Positions 27,204-31,999 are shown, counted from the stretch's first letter. The stretch: DNA of 64,000 nucleotides from Alphaproteobacteria bacterium (GCA_020632795.1 JACKEV010000006.1:1888581-1952580); one strand, 5' to 3'. The notes: generated by a model not told the origin, from the sequence alone. Made by a program: numbers and translations.

Positions 27204-27288
27204 TGCCCAGAGGGGGAATCGAACCCCCATGGCCCGCTCGGACCAACAGCATCTCAGGCTGCCGCGTATACCACTCCGCCACCTGGGC
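27204..27288 (-). tRNA. tRNA-Leu(GAG), copy nearer the operon end
   Basis: Class II tRNA. Acceptor GCCCAGG pairs with TCTGGGC (one G-U), discriminator A; anticodon stem GCAGC/GCTGT with loop CTGAGAT (anticodon GAG, decodes CTC/CTT); long variable arm; T loop GTTCGATTC. Confidence 0.95.
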
Positions 27289-27321
27289 AAATCTGTGTCG
27301 GTGTTCCTCACATCAAGGCAG

Positions 27322-27405
27322 TACCCGGGGAGGGACTCGAACCCTCAAGGCCGCACGGCCCACGGCTTCTGAGGCCGCTACGTCTACCTGTTCCGCCACC
27401 CGGGC
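27322..27405 (-). tRNA. tRNA-Leu(CAG), first of three by coordinate
   Basis: Class II tRNA. Acceptor GCCCGGG pairs with CCCGGGT (G1-U72 wobble); anticodon stem GCGGC/GCCGT with loop CTCAGAA (anticodon CAG, decodes CTG); long variable arm; T loop GTTCGAGTC. Its body differs from the other two CAG genes here. Confidence 0.93.
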
Positions 27406-27489
27406 ATGATGTCGTCTGTTTGGAGGAGCTGGTCCTCCTCTCCTCACAGCGCACAGCACCTCTCGATCCTGTGCGCCTCACTCGTCTGA

Positions 27490-27578
27490 AGGAGGCGGTG
27501 GGACTCGAACCCACGCGCAGCCTCTCGGCCACCTACCCGCTTTCGAAACGGGCCCCTTTTCCACTTGGGTACACCTCC
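27490..27578 (-). tRNA. tRNA-Ser(CGA)
   Basis: Class II tRNA. Acceptor GGAGGTG pairs with CGCCTCC; D stem CCC/GGG; anticodon stem CCCGT/GCGGG with loop TTCGAAA (anticodon CGA, decodes TCG); long variable arm; T loop GTTCGAGTC. CCA not encoded. Confidence 0.95.
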
Positions 27579-27662
27579 ATGAGGGTCAGCGGGAACGAGG
27601 AACCGAGCCAGCGTGGCGAGGCGGGCTGGCGAAGCGTTCCTTGTTCCTGATGACACTCGCAG

Positions 27663-27745
27663 TACCTGGGGAGGGAATCGAACCCTCATGGCCATCCGGC
27701 CGGCGGTATCTGAGACCGCTGCGTCTACCACTTCACCACCCAGGC
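27663..27745 (-). tRNA. tRNA-Leu(CAG), second of three by coordinate
   Basis: Class II tRNA. Acceptor GCCTGGG pairs with CCCAGGT; D-stem GTG/CGC; anticodon stem GCGGT/ACCGC with loop CTCAGAT (anticodon CAG); long variable arm; T loop GTTCGATTC. Confidence 0.93.
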
Positions 27746-27824
27746 GTATCGGTTCTTCAACATCGACTTCTTGCCATTCTACTCCTTCATCTATGGTTCT
27801 CAGGGTGCTCGTCTGTCACGAAGA

Positions 27825-27841
27825 GGAGACGGTGGGATTCG
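27825..27841 (-). repeat. 17-nt copy of the tRNA-Ser(GCT) 3' end (t-element 1, distal end)
   Basis: The 17 bases are identical to 28033-28049, the 3' acceptor strand and 3' half of the T arm of tRNA-Ser(GCT). They lie 208 nt further along the transcript. No complete tRNA can be built here; the sequence that follows (CCCTGCGGG) is unrelated to tRNA. Confidence 0.9.
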
Positions 27842-27934
27842 CCCTGCGGGCACGCTCCCTCCAGGAGCGCACCCTTCGGGGCCGGCCCTCTCGCTGTGGA
27901 TTTCCATCCTGGAAATCCATCTCGCCCAGCGGGC
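27842..27934. other. Extra segment present only in t-element 1
   Basis: 93 nt between the partial tRNA copy and the 98-nt core shared with t-element 2. It contains a perfect hairpin (GGATTTCCA, TCC loop, TGGAAATCC, about 27898-27918) and a second GC-rich hairpin (CGCTCC/GGAGCG near 27873-27889). Element 2 has only 7 nt here (CCCTCCA), beginning with the same CCCT, so it looks like an internally deleted version. No coding content recognised. Confidence 0.6.
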
Positions 27935-28032
27935 GAGACGCTCGACGGCGTTCGAACCAACCGCATCCTGCGGCTCTGTCATTCTCGCTGCGCACAGCCC
28001 GTCCGGGCTTCGCGCTCCTCTCTGTTCTCAAA
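27935..28032 (-). repeat. 98-nt core repeat, copy 1, directly 3' of tRNA-Ser(GCT)
   Basis: Shares the first 21 bases exactly with 28527-28624 and about three quarters of positions overall; both copies are 98 nt. It contains GTTCGAACC, a T-arm-like motif on the plus strand, and a perfect hairpin AGCCCG-TC-CGGGCT. It sits between the real tRNA 3' end and the partial copy of that end. Confidence 0.85.
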
Positions 28033-28119
28033 GGAGACGGTGGGATTCGAACCCACACACAACCAACGGCTGCCTATCCGGGTAGCGGCCGGACCCCTTT
28101 ACCATTTGGGTACGCCTCC
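28032..28119 (-). tRNA. tRNA-Ser(GCT) with C at position 33
   Basis: Class II tRNA. Acceptor GGAGGCG pairs with CGTCTCC; D stem CCC/GGG; anticodon stem TCCGG/CCGGA encloses loop CCGCTAC. The anticodon is GCT (decodes AGC/AGT), but the base before it is C rather than the near-universal U33. Variable arm and T arm (GTTCGAATC) are normal. It is the only Ser(GCT) gene in the window and is the source of the 17-nt repeat of t-element 1. Confidence 0.88.
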
Positions 28120-28126
28120 AAATCAA

Positions 28127-28211
28127 TGCCCGAGGAGGGACTCGAACCCTCACTGACCGTACGGTCGACGAATTCTGAACCCGCCGCGTCTACCAGTTCC
28201 GCCACTCGGGC
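28127..28211 (-). tRNA. tRNA-Leu(CAG), third of three by coordinate
   Basis: Class II tRNA. Acceptor GCCCGAG/CTCGGGC with discriminator A; anticodon stem GCGGG/TTCGT (weak, with G-U pairs) and loop TTCAGAA (anticodon CAG); long variable arm containing GACCGTACGGTC; T loop GTTCGAGTC. Confidence 0.9.
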
Positions 28212-28267
28212 CTGTCTCGGCCTCAACGTCTTCGCTTCATCACCGCTCACCTCCACGTTCGTTCAAG

Positions 28268-28352
28268 TGCCCGGGGGGAGAGTCGAACTCCCATGACCCG
28301 TCCGGGTCCACGGCCCCTCAAGCCGCTGCGTCTGCCATTCCGCCACCCGGGC
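28268..28352 (-). tRNA. tRNA-Leu(GAG), promoter-proximal copy
   Basis: Class II tRNA. Acceptor GCCCGGG pairs with CCCGGGC, discriminator A; anticodon stem GCGGC/GCCGT with loop TTGAGGG (anticodon GAG); variable arm GACCCGGACGGGTC; T loop GTTCGACTC. Confidence 0.93.
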
Positions 28353-28379
28353 AGGGTGTGAGGTGGGCAGCCACCTCAG

Positions 28380-28466
28380 AGAGCAGAGTGGGAATTGAAC
28401 CCACGACGGCCACAATGGCTCCAGCTTTACAGGCTGGCGCGACCAACCAACATTCGCCTCCTGCCC
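28380..28466 (-). tRNA. tRNA-Tyr(GTA), copy 1
   Basis: Class II tRNA. Acceptor GGGCAGG pairs with TCTGCTC through two G-U pairs; D stem GCGA/TCGC; anticodon stem CCAGC/GCTGG with loop CTGTAAA (anticodon GTA); variable arm GCCA/TGGC; T arm GTGGG/CCCAC. Lies just downstream of t-element 2 in the transcript. Confidence 0.92.
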
Positions 28467-28502
28467 TTGTCTCAAGTTCGGATGTTCACCACGTCGGGAA
28501 GC

Positions 28503-28519
28503 GGAGGCGGTGGGACTCG
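28503..28519 (-). repeat. 17-nt copy of the tRNA-Ser(TGA) 3' end (t-element 2, distal end)
   Basis: Identical to 28625-28641, the 3' end of tRNA-Ser(TGA), and displaced by 122 nt. As in t-element 1, only the acceptor 3' strand and half the T arm are copied. Confidence 0.9.
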
Positions 28520-28526
28520 CCCTCCA

Positions 28527-28624
28527 GAGACGCTCGACGGCGTTCGACTCCCACCGCATCCTGCGATTCTTCCTTCCTCCTGCGAAGACCCGCTCCGGGG
28601 CCCCGCGCTCGCTTCAGTTCTCAT
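28527..28624 (-). repeat. 98-nt core repeat, copy 2, directly 3' of tRNA-Ser(TGA)
   Basis: Second copy of the core at 27935-28032. It contains GTTCGACTCCCACCGC on the plus strand, which is complementary (one mismatch) to the T-arm copy at 28507-28519, so the element transcript could fold into a 12-bp-class hairpin. Confidence 0.85.
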
Positions 28625-28712
28625 GGAGGCGGTGGGACTCGAACCCACGCGCAGCCTCCCGGCCGCCTGGCGGTGTTCAAGACCGCTCCCTTCGCCGCTT
28701 GGGTACGCCTCC
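28624..28712 (-). tRNA. tRNA-Ser(TGA)
   Basis: Class II tRNA. Acceptor GGAGGCG/CGCCTCC; D stem CCC/GGG; anticodon stem GCGGT/ACCGC with loop CTTGAAC (anticodon TGA, decodes TCA and probably other TCN); long variable arm; T loop GTTCGAGTC. Source of the 17-nt repeat in t-element 2. Confidence 0.95.
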
Positions 28713-28722
28713 GTAGGGGGGA

Positions 28723-28810
28723 TGGACGCGGGTGGGAGTTGAACCCACGACGGCCACAATGGCGCCAGCTTTACAGGCTGGTGCGACCAACCGACAGTCG
28801 CCTCCGGTCC
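28723..28810 (-). tRNA. tRNA-Tyr(GTA), copy 2, with a bulged acceptor stem
   Basis: First tRNA of the operon. D stem GCGA/TCGC, anticodon stem CCAGC/GCTGG, loop CTGTAAA (GTA), variable arm and T arm match copy 1. The acceptor 5' strand is GGACCGG but the 3' strand is CCGCGTCC, one base too long; pairing works only as GGAC/GTCC plus CGG/CCG with a bulged C. It may be functional with a bulge or a decaying copy. Confidence 0.82.
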
Positions 28811-28982
28811 ACATTCATCACAATCAAAATCACACACAGACCTGTCCCGCTCGCGCCCCCCGACCGGGGAGCCCGTCACCTCAAGCGCAGCTGGGGATCA
28901 GCGCGCAGCGGAGCAGGAGCGAGGCTGTTGCAGCCGGCGCACACCTGGACCGAGGGTCCGTGAGAAGGCAATTTCAAGCATG

Positions 28983-29013
28983 AAAAAGCCCCTCAGGCGT
29001 TCGCCGGAGGGGC
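28983..29013 (-). terminator. Rho-independent terminator (proposed attenuator) upstream of the tRNA operon
   Basis: On the minus strand GCCCCTC pairs with GAGGGGC (29013-29007 with 28994-28988), extended inward by GGC/GCC, then five T residues (28987-28983). It lies 23 nt after the stop codon of the Ser/Leu/Tyr-rich leader peptide and about 170 nt before the first tRNA, the place expected of an attenuator. The ascending arm can alternatively pair with the leader: GGGCC at 29070-29066 with GGCCC at 29014-29010, and GAGG at 29054-29051 with CCTC at 29018-29015. Confidence 0.85.
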
Positions 29014-29036
29014 CGAGGACAGCGTCCATGAGGACA

Positions 29037-29153
29037 CTAACCGTCGACCACCTCGCAGCCAAGCAGGCCCGCGTACGCACTGAGATACGAGCGGGACAAG
29101 CCGCTGGACAGGCTGCGTAGGGATGACAGGCTGATGGCGAAGGTGGTCTTCAT
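29037..29153 (-). CDS. Leader peptide rich in Ser, Leu and Tyr (38 aa) for the tRNA operon
   Basis: ATG 29153 to TAG 29037; GAGAG lies 8 nt upstream of the start. Of 38 residues 9 are Ser, 7 Leu and 2 Tyr; in codons 8-31 they make 18 of 24. These are exactly the three amino acids of the tRNA operon that follows. Codons sampled are Ser AGC, AGT, TCA, TCC, TCG; Leu CTG, CTA, CTC, CTT, TTG; Tyr TAT and TAC, including codons rarely used in this GC-rich genome. A terminator follows the stop. By analogy with amino-acid operon leaders, ribosome stalling on uncharged or scarce tRNA would expose codons 28-35, which can pair with the terminator arm and prevent termination. No such regulation of a tRNA operon is known to me; a free-standing small protein is the alternative. 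Confidence 0.75.
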   Translation of the reverse strand: MKTTFAISLSSLRSLSSGLSRSYLSAYAGLLGCEVVDG

Positions 29154-29178
29154 CTTGGTTGCTCTCGTTGATGCTTCA

Positions 29179-29207
29179 TATGTACCCCCGACTGTAGGGG
29201 GTGTCAA
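29179..29207 (-). promoter_or_regulatory. Promoter of leader/tRNA operon with palindromic spacer
   Basis: Perfect -35 TTGACA at 29207-29202, 17-nt spacer, and a weaker -10 candidate TACATA at 29184-29179, placing transcription start about 20 nt before the leader ATG. The spacer region is a perfect inverted repeat, ACCCCC-N7-GGGGGT (29202-29184), positioned like an operator for a repressor or a MerR-type activator. Confidence 0.65.
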
Positions 29208-29239
29208 CCACAAACACAGAAGTTTTTTCTGGCGGTCAA

Positions 29240-30772
29240 CTACTGTCCCCAGAACAGGTAGACCGCGCCTGCGTCGTACTGGCCGTCGATGTTGGCGTAG
29301 CCGCTGCCCAGCAGCAGCTCCGCCCGGCCGTCGCCGTTGAGGTCGCCCAGGGCCCCGGCGTCGCCCAGGTAGTCCTTCACCGCCGCGCCGTGGACCTTCT
29401 CGGGCAGGTCTCCGGCTGCGTGGGTGCCGCTCCAGCCCCCCTCCTGGCCGCGCACCACGTAGGCCCGCCCGCCCTTGGTCACCAGGCCCCGCCAGGCCGC
29501 GACCGCGCCCATCACCAGCTCCTCGCGTCCGTCGCCGTCCAGGTCCGCGCCGCCGTGGAGCCCGGTGCCGAGCTGGTGGTCGTCGAACTCGCCGGTGAAG
29601 GTCGCCGCCGCGGTCGGGGTCGACGCGAAGAAGTCCGCCCCGCCGTCGAAGATGAGCACCACCCCGCCGCCGTTGTAGGCCACGTCCGAGAGCGGCACGC
29701 CGACGGCCAGCTCGTCGTCGCCGTCGCCGTCGAGGTCGGAGGCCGCCACCGTGAAGCCGACGTAGTCGTAGTAGTTGTCGCCGACCACGCGCACCGGCGC
29801 GTCCGCGAGCGCGGCGCCCGAGGTCCAGGCGTCCACGCCGCCGGGCACGCCGTAGACCCGGCCGCGCCCGGTGTCCGCGTAGGGGGCGGCCACCGCGAGG
29901 TCGACGTGCCCGTCGCCGTTGAAGTCGGCCTCACCGACCAGGCGCTTGCCGGCGGACTCGGTGCTGCCCTCGCCGTCCAGGCTCGCGTCCGCGTCGGCCA
30001 GGCTGGTCCCCCAGCCCTCCGCGTGCCCGCTCACCAGGTAGATGCGCCCCGGCCGGCCGATCTCGGTGTCCCCGGAGAGCTGCTTGTACTCGCCGGTCAC
30101 CCAGAGGTCGGCCAGGCCGTCGCCGTTGACGTCGCCCGCGGAGGCCATCGCGATGCCCGCGCGGGCGTACTCGGACTCGCCGGTCAGCCGGGCCGCCGAC
30201 GTGAGCGCGGCGCCCTCACTGCCCCAGCCGCCCTGCTGCCCGAGCACCAGCGACACCGAGCCGCCCGCCTCGAACGCGGCGCTGTCTCCGATGGCGCCCA
30301 CCCACAGGTCCGCCAGGCCGTCGCCGTTGACGTCCCCGGGGATGGCCACGCTGGCCCCCAGCCAGGCGTTCTCGTTGTCGCCCTGGAGCACACCCAGGAC
30401 CGAGGGGTCGGCCCCCTGGAGCGCCGCGCCGGACAGGATCACCGCGCGCCCGACGTCGTTCAGCGCCAGGTCGGGGCGGTCCTGCCCCGGCGCGCCCACC
30501 GCGAGGTCGGGGATGCCGTCGCCGTCCATGTCGCCGCCCACGTCCAGCCACACCCCGAAGAAGTCGTAGGAGCCGTTCCCGGTCCACACGCAGGGGGCCT
30601 CGGAGGCGCAGGTGTCCGGCCCCAGGGTCACCGAGTCCTGGACGCAGCCGGACAGCGGCACGTAGGTGTCGTCCGCCGCGCTGTCGTCCGGCCGGCTCTC
30701 GGAGACCGCGTGGCTGTCGTCCCCCGTGGAGGAGTCCTTCGTGCAGCCCATCGCCAGCAGCAACAGGATCAC
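29240..30772 (-). CDS. FG-GAP repeat lipoprotein coupled to the selenoprotein gene
   Basis: 510 residues. Starting at GTG 30772 the protein begins MILLLLAMGC, a short signal with lipobox Cys10, then an Asp/Ser-rich spacer. About seven FG-GAP units follow, with loops such as DMDGDGIPDLAVGAPGQ and DVNGDGLADLWVGAIGD and the strands VYLFWGQ; an integrin-alpha-like beta-propeller is expected. AAGGAGG lies 5 nt upstream. Its GTG overlaps the TGA of the upstream selenoprotein (GTGA), so the two are translationally coupled. The longer open frame to 30889 has no signal peptide and was not used. Confidence 0.82.
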   Translation of the reverse strand: MILLLLAMGCTKDSSTGDDSHAVSESRPDDSAADDTYVPLSGCVQDSVTLGPDTCASEAPCVWTGNGSYDFFGVWLDVGGDMDGDGIPDLAVGAPGQDRPDLALNDVGRAVILSGAALQGADPSVLGVLQGDNENAWLGASVAIPGDVNGDGLADLWVGAIGDSAAFEAGGSVSLVLGQQGGWGSEGAALTSAARLTGESEYARAGIAMASAGDVNGDGLADLWVTGEYKQLSGDTEIGRPGRIYLVSGHAEGWGTSLADADASLDGEGSTESAGKRLVGEADFNGDGHVDLAVAAPYADTGRGRVYGVPGGVDAWTSGAALADAPVRVVGDNYYDYVGFTVAASDLDGDGDDELAVGVPLSDVAYNGGGVVLIFDGGADFFASTPTAAATFTGEFDDHQLGTGLHGGADLDGDGREELVMGAVAAWRGLVTKGGRAYVVRGQEGGWSGTHAAGDLPEKVHGAAVKDYLGDAGALGDLNGDGRAELLLGSGYANIDGQYDAGAVYLFWGQ

Positions 30773-31326
30773 CGGCCCTCCTTCACCGCGTCGATGAGCC
30801 CCAGGAAGCGGTCGGTGTCCGAAGGGAACGACAGCTTGTAGTGGATGAAGCGGACCTTGCCCTCGCGATCCATGAAGTAGAAGTACCACTTCTCGGCGCC
30901 GTAGTCCGAGGTGACGTGGTCCTGCGTGGTGTCCTGGAGCACGCGCAGGGTCACGCCGTCCACCAGGTCGTCCATGCCGGCCTCGGAGCCCGCGCTGTTG
31001 ATCAGCACCAGCTCGACGCCGGAGAAGGACTCCGGGTGGTCATCGAAGATCTGTTGGAGCGCCGCAGCCTGCGACTGACAGACCGCTCACGTCGCGGTCG
31101 CCCAGTAGACCACCAGCACCCGCCCCAGGAAGCCGTCCTGGGTGTACTCCTGGCCATACGTGGGCGAGTTCGGGTTCATGTCGAGCAGGGCGAAGTCCGG
31201 GATCTCAGCGGTTGGATCGCCGCAGTCGCTCGGCGCGGCCGGCGCGGGTGCAGGCCCGTGCGGCAGCCCGGCCCCGAGGCTCAGCAGGCCCACCAGCAGC
31301 CCGATCCTGGAAAGACGCCCGGACAC
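30769..31326 (-). CDS. Thioredoxin-like selenoprotein (UxxC), in-frame UGA read as selenocysteine
   Basis: An exported redoxin-like protein of about 185 residues if the TGA at 31089-31087 is read as Sec. Before it: PDFALLDMNPNSPTYGQ and VLVVYWATAT, the usual strand leading to a thioredoxin active site; at it: U-A-V-C, replacing CxxC; after it: LVLINSAGSE, WYFYFMDREGKVRF and a final helix, all in the same frame. A hairpin starts right at the UGA (SECIS candidate listed separately). Start GTG 31326 has GGAGG 5 nt upstream and leaves a signal peptide; GTG 31356 is the alternative. Read conventionally, the TGA would truncate the protein at its active site. Confidence 0.82.
31057..31089 (-). promoter_or_regulatory. 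Candidate bacterial SECIS element
   Basis: From the second base of the UGA codon, GAGCG (31088-31084) pairs with CGCTC (31061-31057), with an apical CAG/CTG helix (31077-31075 with 31067-31065) and a seven-base loop. The size and place, immediately 3' of the UGA inside the coding region, fit SelB-dependent bacterial SECIS hairpins. Fold judged by eye. Confidence 0.55.
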
Positions 31327-31438
31327 TCGCTCCTCCAGCGATCTCCAGTCTTGCACAACCAGAGGCCCTTGTCAGGTCGTCGCGGAAGACGTGGCCGCCC
31401 GGTGGGGTATCCTTCTCCGGCCACGAAGGAGACCTCCC

Positions 31439-31999
31439 ATGCTGTCGACCCTGAGCCTGCTCACGGCGATGACCCTGCCGGCCCACGCCGAGCGCTACGC
31501 CTTCGACGACACGACCGGCGCGGTCGGCTACCACATGGTCGCCACCCTGCACGAGATCGACGGGCAGGCGCCCAACTTCTCGGGCGAGCTGTTCATCGGC
31601 AAGGGCGGAGACCACACCGGCACCCTGACGGTGCAGACCCCTGCGATGACCACGGGCCTGAGCGTGCGGGATGACCGGATGCACGAGTACGTGCTGGCGG
31701 TCACCGAGTACCCCACCCTCACCTTCAAGATGGGCGCCATCGGCGGCGACGTCGCCGGCCTGGACTCGGGCCAGGGCAGCGGACAGGTCCTGCTCCGCGG
31801 CCAGCTCACCATCCGCACCAGCACCCGGGACGTCGAGATCCCGGCGACCTACACCTGGCAGGGCGACAAGGTGGTGCTGGAGGGCAGGTACGACATGAAG
31901 TGGACCAGCTTCGGGCTGCCCGACCCCAGCATCATGATCTCGACGCTCTACCCGGACATGACCGTGAACTTCAAGGTCACGGCCCGGCCGGCGCCGTAG
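31439..31999 (+). CDS. YceI family periplasmic protein
   Basis: 186 residues with a signal peptide (MLSTLSLLTAMTLPAHA). YceI-like lipocalin-fold features: FDDTTGAVGYHMVATLHEIDG, LSVRDDRMHEYVL (the RDxHM region), FKMGAIGG and the LTIRTSTRDVEIPATY strand. Members bind isoprenoid-type lipids. ATG 31439 has AAGGAG 8 nt upstream. Divergent from the selenoprotein operon across an 82-112 bp gap. Its 3' end overlaps the convergent glutamate-synthase-like gene by 23 nt. Confidence 0.85.
   Translation: MLSTLSLLTAMTLPAHAERYAFDDTTGAVGYHMVATLHEIDGQAPNFSGELFIGKGGDHTGTLTVQTPAMTTGLSVRDDRMHEYVLAVTEYPTLTFKMGAIGGDVAGLDSGQGSGQVLLRGQLTIRTSTRDVEIPATYTWQGDKVVLEGRYDMKWTSFGLPDPSIMISTLYPDMTVNFKVTARPAP

Noticed and set aside
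27935..28032. CRISPR repeat or IS element
   Set aside because: Only two copies, no regular spacers, no terminal inverted repeats and no transposase.
26977..28810. Phage-borne tRNA array or genomic-island attachment site
   Set aside because: No integrase, phage or conjugation genes are near; the array has its own chromosomal-type promoter and leader. The 17-nt direct repeats are explained by t-elements.
27052..28963. Several plus-strand open frames of 60-230 codons across the tRNA array
   Set aside because: They are antisense to well-formed tRNA genes and contain the repeated translation of reversed T arms; they are artefacts of the tRNA sequence.
28983..29013. Terminator belonging to the FG-GAP lipoprotein gene at 29240-30772
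   Set aside because: A TTGACA promoter and the leader ORF lie between that gene and the hairpin, so the hairpin ends the leader transcript; read-through from the gene could still use it.
29154..29180. Alternative nine-codon leader from ATG 29179
   Set aside because: It overlaps the expected transcription start, has no ribosome site, and is not enriched in Ser, Leu or Tyr.
31087..31089. Nonsense mutation making a pseudogene of the thioredoxin-like gene
   Set aside because: The stop falls exactly on the active-site Cys position, is followed by a hairpin, and the sequence after it is well preserved and coupled to the next gene; selenocysteine is the simpler reading, though sel genes are not in the window.
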